Assembly (NCBI GenBank): GCA_964527735.1
Contig: CAZGPG010000004.1
Span: 186,001-250,000 of the forward strand
Direction: 5' to 3'
DNA: 64,000 nt
Origin: JBEBVQ01 sp964527735
GTDB lineage: Bacteria > Bacteroidota > Bacteroidia > Chitinophagales > Chitinophagaceae
The position numbers and the translations under genes are program-made. Shown here one piece after another: positions 17,519-29,000 of this stretch. The notes below the pieces were generated by a model. It saw only the letters and a program-made list of their open reading frames with translations. It did no database searches and was not told the origin of the DNA. Position 1 is the first letter of the stretch, and each line of letters opens with the position of its first letter.

Positions 17519-18309
17519 AACTCCACGCATCCCATCCCCAAACTATTATACACCCCCACACCCGCATTTACCAGCAGCTCAACCGCCGGACCCGTGCCCC
17601 GTACCCTGAGCCTGAAGTTAGTATACCCTCGGATCTTCGTTTCCGCCGGGGTATCCGCTTTAATAGTCACCAGGCGCGACCTGGGTGGCTGCGGGAACAA
17701 GACAGTTTCCATCGCAGCCCCGGCAAATGTGGTATCTACCGATTCCGCACCATGCAGCGCCGCATATTTCTCTTTCCAGTTATGCAGCAACTGCGGAATA
17801 AATTCCGGCTGCTCCGGCGACAGGAACGTATAATGTTCTTCCTGTCTGTTTTTGATCCCGCAAACCACCGGCGACAAGGGGTGTAGTAGCAATTCATGTA
17901 CGGAAGCGTCTGCGGGTACGGCCGGCAGCGCGGGTACGGCCGTTACCTGGCTGATGTAAAAAACAACACGGCTGTGCCGGTCGGCGACCTGCAACTCCTG
18001 ATTCATAAAAAGTCCCCGGATAAATGTTTCCGCGGCCTGCGGCAGGTGAAAGGATACCGTCAGCTCTGCCCGGTCGGTGAGTAGTTGTAACCCGTTGTCC
18101 CGGATTTTGAAAGGCGTGCGCAGATCGGAAAAAGTGAACAGCTTGAAGTTTTTCAGTCCCACTCCATAACCTTTGTCGTGCAGGAAGGCGGCATATGCCT
18201 CATCCGCCCGCCCGATGATCCTGTAAATAGCGGCAGACAGCGGATACTGGTAGTGAAAGGTCAGCAATGACCCCGGACCAGTGCGTGTTAATGACAGTTT
18301 GAAGCGCAT
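17503..18309 (-). CDS. cas6: CRISPR RNA endoribonuclease Cas6
   Basis: From the Met at 18309 (MRFKLSLTRTGPGSLLTFHY) the protein is 268 residues. An upstream in-frame Met at 18360 would run translation through a palindromic repeat, so I prefer 18309. The opening RFKLSL strand, the YPLSAAIYRIIGRADEAYAAFLHDKGYG block with a likely catalytic His, and the C-terminal glycine-rich loop NAGVGVYNSLGMGCVEF match Cas6. It cuts the pre-crRNA within the repeat. It is the first cas gene, is host-like in GC and is separated from cas8 by ~780 bp. Confidence 0.92.
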   Translation of the reverse strand: MRFKLSLTRTGPGSLLTFHYQYPLSAAIYRIIGRADEAYAAFLHDKGYGVGLKNFKLFTFSDLRTPFKIRDNGLQLLTDRAELTVSFHLPQAAETFIRGLFMNQELQVADRHSRVVFYISQVTAVPALPAVPADASVHELLLHPLSPVVCGIKNRQEEHYTFLSPEQPEFIPQLLHNWKEKYAALHGAESVDTTFAGAAMETVLFPQPPRSRLVTIKADTPAETKIRGYTNFRLRVRGTGPAVELLVNAGVGVYNSLGMGCVEFRGEG

Positions 18310-18340
18310 TTTTTCAGGAATGAGGGGTGAGGATTGAAAG
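18310..18340. repeat. Intergenic palindromic element, copy 4 (half site before cas6)
   Basis: TTTTTCAGGAATGAGGGGTGAGGATTGA-like words start directly at the cas6 start codon and read outward. Only one arm is clear, with a weak partner (TTCACCC) near 18359. It belongs to the same family as the perfect copy at 17131. Confidence 0.55.
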
Positions 18341-18437
18341 ATGAAGATAAGATGAATCATTCACCCATACTTCCCGGTCTTCAAAATGACGCTGCAGGCA
18401 TGAATTTTACCTGAATAATTTAAAATCTTTTATCACT

Positions 18438-18731
18438 ATGAAACAAACAAAGCAAACACCCGAAGAATCACAGGAAGAACGGAAAGACAAATCTTTTCCC
18501 GGATATCCGTCTTACCCCGCAAAAGATGATATCTACCGCAAGGGAGAAGAAGAACCATATACGGAAGAGGAACCCGCCGAAGAAAAAACTCCTTCGCTGG
18601 ACGACGGCCTGGACATACCAGGCGCAGAGCTGGATGATGCAGACGAATCCATAGGCGCAGAGGATGAGGAAAACAATTATTACAGCCTTGGGGGAGATCA
18701 GCATACCGATCTGGAGGAAAATCAGGATTGA
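18438..18731 (+). CDS. Small acidic conserved protein of unknown function
   Basis: A 97-residue, strongly acidic, low-complexity protein with no membrane segment. The middle and end (SFPGYPSYPAKDDIY, LDIPGAELDDADESIGAEDEENNYYSLGG) resemble a short family I associate with Chitinophagaceae and Sphingobacteria, where 'GYP.YP..EDIY' and 'DIPGAELDD' are the constant parts. No function is known to me. It is probably intrinsically disordered. It is divergent from cas6 (about 128 bp between starts) and converges on the OmpA gene. Confidence 0.6.
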   Translation: MKQTKQTPEESQEERKDKSFPGYPSYPAKDDIYRKGEEEPYTEEEPAEEKTPSLDDGLDIPGAELDDADESIGAEDEENNYYSLGGDQHTDLEENQD

Positions 18732-18790
18732 GGGGTGAGGAATGAGGGATGAGGGATGATCATTCAAATTCCTCCCTCACCCCTCCTCCC
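18722..18790. terminator. Palindromic element, copy 5, between convergent genes
   Basis: GAGGGGTGAG (18730-18739) pairs with CTCACCCCTC (18776-18785), with GAGGGATGAGGGATGATCATTC between. It occupies the whole gap between the acidic-protein gene and the convergent OmpA gene, so it could end both transcripts. It is the same repeat family as in the cas gaps. Confidence 0.55.
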
Positions 18791-18794
18791 TTAA

Positions 18795-20021
18795 TCATTC
18801 AAAAGAAATAACCGCCTTTCTGCTGAGGAAGTTATCCCTTGTCACCTGCTGGGTCTCTTCTATCCGTACCGTTATCGTTCCTCCGTAGCCCAGTGTTTCC
18901 GTAATGAACCGTTTCACGGCATCCGCTCTTTTTTCTTTGAGCCGTTGATTAAAGCTTTCCTTACCGGTATTGTCGGCATAGGCCGTAACCGTCAGGGCAG
19001 GAGCGGCAGCGCCAATGAGCGCGTCGGTCAGTGTCTTTTTGGCTTCCCGCGTCAGGTAGGCCGAGCTGACATTGAAATATACCGATACCGGGGGAACAGG
19101 TGTAGCTTCCGGTGGCTCAGGGATCGCGTTCAGCTGTTGCTGTAGTACGGCTATCTGCTGCCGCAGCTCCGCTACCTGACCTTTGAGCGCTGCCTGCTCC
19201 GCGCGCAGGGCATCGTCCGTAGCCGGCGCTATTATTACCGGCGCTTGCGGTGCGCCAAAATATTCCGGATCGAAGAAGTTCACGCCATACATCGGTTTGT
19301 TCCGGGATTTACCGAACGTGTAAGCCACACCCAGCCCTGTGCTCAGGTAAGGATTGTTGCCTGTGGCATTGTTGTAGCCGTCAAAACCGTCATGATATAC
19401 CATGTTGTATGTCGCGTCCAGCTCTACGCGCAGGTAGTTCGTTATACGGTATTGGAACCCGCCGCCCAGCCGGCATGTCCAGAAGTCATCCTCCGCATTT
19501 CCGTTGCGGCTGTCATCCGAAATCAGGTAACGATCCGCTTCAAAATGTCCCCAACCCAAACCTGCTTTGGTATACAAGCCCCAGCGTCGTGTGCCGCGCC
19601 GCTTGTCTATATTGCTCAGGTGAAACAGCATGTCCCCGTAAACCGTATAAAAGCTGTTTTTGTAATACTCCACATCGTTCGCGCCTGTCATCTGTCCCCA
19701 ACGGTACCCGGCCTGTACGCCCAGTAATGGTGTGAACTGCTTTTCCAGGTAACCCTCCAGCCCTATATCCACCTGCGTCTTGTCGCCTGTCAGGCCCTGC
19801 AGATCGCGGCTCAGCTCCGTATCGTTCCGGTACGACGGCAGGTCGTACAAATGCAGGCCACGGATACCGATGCTCCAGCCCTTCAGCTTTGACGGCTGAT
19901 CAGGCATTACTGCATCCTGCGCGTAGAGCACCGTACCTGTGGACAATAACAGCGCCGTCACGGATAACGTACAAACAATACCGGCACTACGTCTTGCTCT
20001 TGCCTTTATATATGATCTCAT
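18795..20021 (-). CDS. OmpA-family outer-membrane protein
   Basis: A 408-residue protein. A signal peptide (hydrophobic run ending ...TVLYAQDA, residues ~15-36) is followed by a beta-barrel-like domain (GLEGYLEKQFTPLLGVQAGYRWG, LRVELDATYNMVYHDG) to about residue 245. A short coiled coil (RAEQAALKGQVAELRQQIAV) follows, then an OmpA C-terminal peptidoglycan-binding-like domain (VYFNVSSAYLTREAKKTL, TAYADNTGKESFNQRL, KRADAVKRF). The gene begins 30 bp after the stop of the giant T9SS protein on the same strand, so the two are probably one operon. The barrel may anchor or assist the secreted partner; that is inference. Confidence 0.88.
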   Translation of the reverse strand: MRSYIKARARRSAGIVCTLSVTALLLSTGTVLYAQDAVMPDQPSKLKGWSIGIRGLHLYDLPSYRNDTELSRDLQGLTGDKTQVDIGLEGYLEKQFTPLLGVQAGYRWGQMTGANDVEYYKNSFYTVYGDMLFHLSNIDKRRGTRRWGLYTKAGLGWGHFEADRYLISDDSRNGNAEDDFWTCRLGGGFQYRITNYLRVELDATYNMVYHDGFDGYNNATGNNPYLSTGLGVAYTFGKSRNKPMYGVNFFDPEYFGAPQAPVIIAPATDDALRAEQAALKGQVAELRQQIAVLQQQLNAIPEPPEATPVPPVSVYFNVSSAYLTREAKKTLTDALIGAAAPALTVTAYADNTGKESFNQRLKEKRADAVKRFITETLGYGGTITVRIEETQQVTRDNFLSRKAVISFE

Positions 20022-20050
20022 ATGCTTATTGCTATTTTCCCCTCAGGGGT

Positions 20051-23000
20051 TTATCTCAATGTTACTTTCCTTGTTGTTGTATGGCTGCCCGATGTAAAAT
20101 GCAGGTAGTACATGCCGCGCGGCAGATCACCAAGGTCAAGCTGCACACGCTCTATACCAGGGTGCTGTACCTTCCGCGCCAGGATGCGCTGACCCGTTGC
20201 GCTGTAGCCCTCGATGGAGAGTTCATCCCTCCAGTGCTCCGGCACTTCTATCGTCACCATGCCTGTGGACGGGTTGGGATACAACAGCAGGTCGCCGTGC
20301 ACCGTCTGGTCCGTGATACCTACGCCGCCGCCTCTCGTACCGATCACATGATCGTCTGACAGCGCCGTACAGCCCTCAGCATTTGATACCACTACCTGGT
20401 AGTTGCCGCCTTCGGTGTACGTATACTGCTGCGTTGTGGCGCCCGGTATCAGGTGGCCGTTGCGGTACCATTGGTACGTGATATAGTTACCTGTCGTTAG
20501 TGTCGTAGAGCCGATACGGGATACTACCGGTATTACCGGCGCCGGTAATACCGTGATCGCGATCGTGCCGTTTGTGCTGCAACCTTGTCCGTCTGTATAG
20601 GTATAGCTCAGCACATGGCGTCCTGTGGCTGCTGCTGCCGGATCGAATGTACCCGGCGCTGTCACACCTGCACCGCTCCACGCAATGCCTTGCTGACCCA
20701 GCGTCAGGTCTACCGGGGATTCATATACACAGATCTGCGTCAGTGACGGCAGTTGTGCTTCACCCTGCGCCAGCACCGTCACCCGGAAGCTCACCGTAGT
20801 GATGTTGCCTGCCGCATCCTTCAGCTCAAAGGTATTTACCGTTGTCCCGGTCGGGAAAATATTACCGCTGGGCAGCCCGGCGATCCGTGTTACCGTTACC
20901 GGCCCGCAATTGTCCGTACCCGTGGGTAATGTATACGTGTATGCCGCACCACAGATACCTACCGTATCATCGGCAGGCCTGCTGCTTACAATGGGCGCCT
21001 GCCGGTCTTCAACCGTTACCGTAAATGATGCCGTCGTACGGTTGCCTGCGGCGTCTGTCGCCGTAAATGTCACTGTGGTCACACCGACCGGGAAGCGGTC
21101 GCCGGACTGGTGACTGCCGGTCAGTGTTGCTCCGCTGCAGTTGTCTTCCACAGCAGGAGCGTTGAAAGTAACCACAGCATCACAACGGCCATTGTCTGCC
21201 GCCCTGACCAGATCTCTGCCGGCGCCGCGCCAATTGATAACCGGCGCTATCTCATCACGGACCACTACCGTAAAGCTGATCGTCGTACTGTTGTTATACG
21301 CATCTGTAGCCGTATAGCTCACCACGGTGCTACCGACCGGAAATGTGCTGCCCGGCGTATGGGTCTTTGTGATCACAGGCGGCGTACCGCAGTTATCCAC
21401 CGCAAACGGCTCTGCCCAGCTCACCGTAGCCTCGCAGCTCTGGCTGTCGGGTACAATCGTAAATATGGCCGGTATGTTGCTGAACACCGGAGCTATCGTA
21501 TCCACTACCGTCACCGTAAAGCTGCCCGTACGCGTATTGCCGCTGCCGTCACCGGCTGTCACCGTTACTGTCGTCGTCCCTACCGGGAAGATACCGCCGT
21601 TCAGATGTGAGGTCTGCACCTGCGTACCCGGACAGTTATCGCTGGCTGTAATGGTGGTCCACTGTACCGGCGCACTGCACTGACCTGCCCCCACGTAAGC
21701 CGTGATCGCTGCAGGCAGGTTGTCAATCACAGGACGGATCGTGTCGTGTACAGTAACGATCGCTGTCTTCTGTGCGCTGTTTCCGCTGCTGTCTGTCGCT
21801 GTCAGCGTCACCGTATTCGCACCCAGGTCTGCACAGTCGAACACGCTTATATCCAGGCCTAATGTCTGAATGCCGCAATTATCCGTGCTGTTATTATTCA
21901 CCTGCGCAGGTGTAATGGCCGCAGTGCCGTTACCATCCAGGTACAGCGTCAGGTTCCGGGTATTGACAACCGGCGGCGCCTGATCGGCTACCGTCACCGT
22001 AGCCTGTGCTGTGGCGATATTGCCATTAACGTCCGTCACTGTCAGTGTTACCGTATTCACACCTTTGTTGCTGCACTCGAACGATGTTTTGCTCAGCGTC
22101 ATCGTCTGTATGCCGCAGTTGTCGCTGCTGCCGTTATTCACATCTGCCACCGTCAGTGTAGCGGTACCGCCTGCATTCAGGTAGATCGTCGGGTTACGCG
22201 TCACTACTACGGGTCGGGTTGTATCCCGTACTGTTATCACAGCCGTACCGCTGCGGCTGTTACCGCTGCCGTCTGTTACTGTAAGCGTCACTGTATTGAT
22301 GCCTGTGTCAACGCAATTGAAGCTGCTCTTGTCTATGTTTCTCGTTGTAATACCACAGTTGTCACTGCTGCCGTTATCTACATCCGCAGCCGTAATGGAG
22401 GCTGTACCGGATGTATTCAGATATATGGTCAGGTTCCGGGTCGCCACTACGGGCCGTACTGTATCCAGCACCGTTACTAACGCCTGGGCAAAGCTGCTGT
22501 TACCGCTGCGGTCCGTGACCGTCAGGCGTACGGTGTTCTGACCCGCATTACTGCAGTTAAATGTTGTTTTATCCAGGACCCTGTTGGTTATCGTGCAGTT
22601 GTCACTGCTGCCGTTGTCCACGTCCCCGGCGGTGATCGTAGCATTTCCTCCTGCGTTCAGGTAGACGGAGATGTTGCGCGTTACCACTGTGGGCGCTGTC
22701 TGATCCACCACCCGGACAATGGCTGCTGCACTGTCCCTGTTTCCGGCCACATCGGTCACTATCAGATGAACTGTGTTATTACCTGTGTCTGTACAGCTGA
22801 AGCTCGTCCGGCTCAGGGCAAGGCTCTGTATCCCGCAGTTATCCGTGCTGCCGTCGTTGATGTCGGCAGTAGTGATTGTTGCTATACCCGATGCATTCAG
22901 GGCGACCGTGATATTTTTGGTGCGTACCACCGGACGGATCGTATCCAGCACCGTTACCGTGGCCGTGCCGGTACGTATATTACCCGATGCATCCGCTGCC

Positions 23001-26000
23001 GTCAGCGTTACTGTATTGGCGCCACGGCTGGTGCAGTCGAAGGTGGCCTTGTCCAGGCTTAAAGAAGCGATAGCACAATTGTCGGTACTGCCATTGTTGA
23101 CATCTGCCGCCGTAATCGTAGCATTTCCGCTGCCGTTCAGATATACTGTGATATTTTTCGTTACCACTACCGGGCGCGTGCTGTCTACCACCACCACCAT
23201 CGCCTGTACCTGGCTACTATTGCCGCTGCTGTCTGTTACCGTCAGGTGAACGAGATTATTTCCCGTATTCGTACAGTTGAAAGCCGTCTTGTCCAATGTG
23301 CGGCTCATAATACTACAGTTATCCGTGCTGCCGTTATCCACATCTGCGGCAGTGATCGCAGCGTTACCGCCACCGTCGAGGTACACTGTGATGTTCCTGG
23401 CCTGGGCAACGGGCGCCGACTGGTCAACTATCCGCACTATTGCTGCCACACTGTCCAAGTTGCCGGAAACGTCCGTTACCATCAGCCACACCGGGTTATT
23501 ACCTGTGTCTGCACAACCAAAGCTCGTTCTGCTCAGTGTCATGCCCTGGATACCACAGTTATCCGTGCTGCCGTCGTTAATATCGGCGGTTGTGATCGTT
23601 GCCACACCCGAAGCATTCAGGGGCACTGTGATATTTTTGACACGCGCCACCGGGCGAACCGTATCCATTACCGTTATGGTAGCTGCAGCGCTATGCACAT
23701 TACCGGATGCGTCCACCGCCGTGAGCATTACCGTATTGGCGCCACGGCTGGTGCAGTTAAAGCTGGTCTTGTCCAGGCTCAGGCTTGTGACCCCGCAGTT
23801 GTCGCTGGTGCCGTTATTCACTGCGGCTGCAGTAACGGATGCCATTCCTGCACCGTCCAGATAGATTGTCGTGTCCTTCGTCACTACCATCGGACGGCTC
23901 GTATCCACTACCGTGATCACCGCGTTCGACCATGACTCGTTCCCGCTATAATCCCGTGCATACAGTCGTACCGTATTCTGACCTCTTTGTGAGCAGGTGA
24001 ATGTATCCCTGTCCAGATAGAATGTTTCTATTCCGCAGTTGTCCGTACTGCCGTTATCCACAGCCGAAGGCATTACCGTTACGCGGCCTGTGTCGTCCAG
24101 GTATACCGTTATATTGCGCGTGTGTACGACCGGAGCCGCTACATCCCGCACCGTTACCGTGGCCGGCGCGGTAGCACTGTTATTCTTATTATCTGTTACC
24201 GTCAGCAGGACTGTATTGGCGCCTGTGTCCGCACAGGTAAAGACTGTACGGTCTGCAGCAAAATGCAGCAGGTTCGTACAGTTGTCCGTGCTGCCGCTGT
24301 CGAGCTGGGAGGCTGTCAGCGTCGCCTTCCCCTGGTTATCCAGCTCCAGCACGAGATTACGCGTCCGTACCTGCGGACGTATCGTATCCAGCACGGTCAC
24401 CAGCACCTGCGCCGCAGATGCATTACCCGACGGATCTGTTACCGTGAGCGTTTCCAGGTTCAGCCCCGTCTGCACACAGGTGAATGTTGTACGGCTCAGC
24501 GACAGTGATACACCGCAGTTGTCATAGCTGCCGTTGTCTGCTGCCGATGCTGTTATTGTTGCCTCACCATTATTATCCAGGTATAAGGTCAGGTTACGGG
24601 CAATTGCAACGGGGCGTATCGTATCACGAACAGTCACCACCGCAATACCCGTACCGGTATTACCGCTGCTGTCGCGGGCAAATAAGGTTATGTTATGAAC
24701 ACCGGTTTCCGTACAGCCAAAAGAATTATTGTCCACCCATATGCTGTCTATACCACAGGCATCTGTTGAACCGTTATTAACTGCTGCAATGATAAAGCTG
24801 CCATTACCCGTGCCATCCAGGTATACAGTTGCCGGACGGGTCAGCACTACGGGACGCACCGTATCTACTACCGTCACTGTTGCCGTGCCGGTACCTATAT
24901 TACCACTACTGTCACGGGCTGATAAGGTCACGACATTTGCACCTGTATTATTACAGCCAAATGTGATCACATCCAGCCACAGGCTGTCTATGCCACAGTT
25001 ATCCGATGAGCTGTTATTGATCTGACCCACACTGATATTACCAGTGCCTGATCCGTCCAGGTATACCGTCACCGGTTGCGTCGCCACCACAGGACGTATC
25101 GTATCCGCTACCGTTACCGGGGCGGTTCCTGTACCAATATTACCGCTGCTGTCACGAACCGATAATGTCACGGTATTTACCCCGAGATCATTACAGGAGA
25201 AACCCGTAACGTCCAGCCACAGGCTGTCTATGCCACAATTATCCGAGGAGCCGTTATTGATATCACTTATGGTAATACCACCGTTACCCGATCCGTCCAG
25301 ATATACTGTAAGCTCCTGCGTGACCACGACAGGACGTACCGTATCTTCAACCGTAACAATAGCCGTTCCGGTACCAATATTACCGCTGCTGTCGCGAACG
25401 GATAATGTCACCATATTCGCTCCGATATCATTGCAGGAAAAGTCTGCAACATCCAGCCATATACTATCTATACCGCAATTATCCGTGCTGCTGTTATCTA
25501 TAGCCCCGGCAGTAATGGCGGCATTGCCTGATCCATCCAGAAACACCGTTAACGGCTGAGTAACTACAACCGGCCGCACGGTATCCGCTACTGTGACCGT
25601 CAACGTCCCTGTGGTAGTATTACCACTGCTGTCGCGTGCTGATAATATTAAGGTATGGGTACCGATATCGGCACATGAGAAATCCGTAACATCCAGCCAT
25701 AAGCTGTCGATACCACAATTATCCGAAGAAGCGCTGTCTGCATCTGCAGCTAAAACAGAAGCCACTCCCGCCGCATCCAGGTAAACCACCAGGTCACGCG
25801 CCCATACAACAGGAGCCAGCGTATCCAGCACCGTAACCGACGACACACCGGCGCCAACGTTGCCGCTGCTGTCGCGGACAAATAATGTCACGGCATTGAC
25901 TCCTGTATCGCCGCAGGCAAATGAAGTCACGTCCAGCCACAGGCTGTCTATCCCGCAATTATCCGAAGACAGGCTGTCTATCTGTGCAGCCGTAACGGAA

Positions 26001-29000
26001 GTATTGCCCAGGGTATCAAGATAAGCCACTATGTTGCGCGTCCATACCACAGGCGCCAGGGTATCCGCCACTGTTACTGATGCCGTACCTGTACCAATGT
26101 TACCGCTGCTGTCGCGGACGGACAATGTTACTGTATTGGCGCCTGTATTACTGCAATCAAACGAAGTCACATCCAGCCACAGGCTGTCTATGCCACAGTT
26201 ATCCGAAGATGCATTATCTACCTGTGCCGGCAACAGGGTAGCCTGACCTGCTGTATCCAGGTAAACGGTCAGGTTTTGGGTTTGTACCACTGGTGGCAAT
26301 GTATCCAGTACCCGGACGATAGCGCCTGCCTGTACGGTATCACCATAATTATTATAAGCAGTAAGCGTTACCGGAATTCCATCCTGCCACATAATTACAA
26401 AAGGAGCATCATTATTATTTCGCTGCTGGGATACGTATAAGACTCCATCCGGGCCGGATGTCATCTGCTGGCCATACACATCGCCCGCGCCGGTTACCCC
26501 AAGCGGCAACCATTGGCTGCCGTCCCATTGCAATACTTTCGTGCTGTCTGTATTATAATCTCCATAAGCAAGGGTGAGCGCATTTCCGGCCCCGACAGCC
26601 AGGCTGGTATAATCCGCACGGTTTTCAGAAACACCTAATTCATTCCCCAGAAATTCCCACGTAGTTCCGTTCCATTTTCTTACAATGGCTTTCTCATCAC
26701 GGAAGACATCATTATAAGCAATGTGTGGTACGCCCTGTGCATCCGTTACCATGCTCAGATATCCGGCCTGAGCAAAAAGGTGACCAAAAGAAAGTACACG
26801 GTCGCCAAGCGGGTGCCATGACGTACCATCCCAGCAATAAACAGAAGGTCCTTCCCTGTAATAGGTGCCATTGCTCCAGTCAGCGTCCAATTCTATAAAC
26901 CCTGCGTACACCGTATCTCCTCCCCCGAATGCAAGTGACTGCCAGCCGGTATTGAACACTTCAATACCATCATTACCTAACTGTTCCCAGGCAGATCCGG
27001 TCCAGCGCTTCACATTCGTAATATTGCCGTTATCTCCGTCATGGTATGCGACATACAGCGTACCATCAGGCGAAAACTTCATATCTACAGACCATATGTC
27101 TACAGAAGGGGTTACATGATTATCCAGCAGGATCCATTGGGCGCCATCCCAGCGTGCCACCTTCAGTCCGTCGGCTTCATTAGGCTCATCATAGGCGACA
27201 TAAGGATACCCGTCAGGACCTACGGCAAGCGCTTTCCTGTAAGAAATCCAGGGAAAATCCGGCCCAAGCTGGTTCCAGTCCGTACCATCCCACTCCAATA
27301 CACGCAGTTGATTGACTGAATAAGTTCTATCCTGGAATGCAATATAAACTTTGCCATTGTTACCCGCCGCAATGCCGGCATCATAAACTTCGCCGTCAAG
27401 CGGATCATTACCAAGCGTTTCCCAGCTTCCGCCGGCGCCCAGGTCATCGCATGAAAAATCAGTACGATCGAGTAGAAGGCCGGCATAACCTGTGCTGCCG
27501 TAGCCCACACTGTCGGCGCTCACCGTAGCGGTACCGTTAGCATCGAGGAATGCCGTGTAATTCCGGACCTGTGCCACCAGCGCCAGGCGGACACGCACCG
27601 TGGCCGTGGCCGATGAAATATTCCCGTTGACATCGGCTACCGTCAGCGTCACGGTCTGGTCGCCCAGGTCTGCGGTGGTGAATACCGTCTTGTCCAGCCA
27701 CATGCTGTCTATGCCGCAATTGTCGGTGCTGCCGTTGTTGATGTCTGCCACAGTGACCGTACCGGTATCTGTTATTACCAGGTCAATATCCCGGACAACG
27801 ACCTGCGGCCGGATCGTATCCAGTACCGTTACGAACGAACGCGCAACAGCCGTATCATCTGACGCGCTCACGGCGCCCAACGTCACCGGTACGCCTGGCG
27901 GGAGCCAGCGATGTACGGTTGCCTTACCGCCGTTCACATCATCCTGGTAAGCCACGTAAACCGTACCGTCCGGGCCGGTGACAAGGCTTTGCTTATAGGC
28001 GGCGCCGGCAGAGATCCCGCGTGCAGCCACAGGCGACCAAACGCTGCCATCCCAGCGGAAAACCGATGTCTTGCTGCTGCTTCCCCAATCCCGGCAGGCC
28101 AGATATACCGTACCGTCAGGGGCAACAGTAAGGCTTTGATCGGTGGATGATCCGATAGAAGCAATCCCCGAAGCTCCGCCCAGCGCAGACCAGGCGCTGC
28201 CGTCCCAGCGCAGCACCAACGTTCTCAGATAAGCGGGATCGCCCGCAAGTGTACTTTGGTACGCTACATATACTGTACCATCCAGCCCTACGGCAACACG
28301 CTGAAACTGGGAGCTGCCGACAGAAATACCCGCTCCGCCCAATGCAGACCAGACACTGCCGTCCCAGCGCAGCACTGTAGTCTTATAATCATTCTCTATA
28401 TCTAAATAGGCCACATACGGCGTACCGTCCGGGCCAACGGCAAGGCTTTGATTAGTGGCGCTGCCGGCAGAAATACCCACACCCCCGAGCGCCGACCAGG
28501 CACTTCCGTCCCAGCGCATGACCGTAGTACTCAGTCCATTATCCGAATCGCGATAGGCTACATATAGCGTGTCGCCACGGCCCGCAGCAAGGCTCTGGTA
28601 ATAGGCGCCTCCTGCAGAAATGCCTGCAGTGCCGACCGGCGACCAGCCGCTGCCGTCCCAGCGCATGACAGTCGTTTTGCTGCCGTTTCCCCCGTCACCG
28701 TATGCGACGTACAGCGTACCATCCGGGCCAACGGCCAGGCTTTGAGTCGAGGTACTGCCGGCAGAAATACCCACTCCGCCCAGTGCAGACCAGCCGCTGC
28801 CATCCCAGCGTAAGACAGTCGTTTTGTTGCCTGCATTTCCATCCCGGTAAGCCAGGTACAGCGTACCGTCGGGGGCGGTGGCAAGACTGTGATAATCCGT
28901 GCTGCCGGGGGAGATACCGATCCCGCCTAATGTTTCCCAGGTGTTATCAACACCGTAGCCGATATCGGCGCATCCGAAGTCCGTCCGGTCCAGGAACAGC

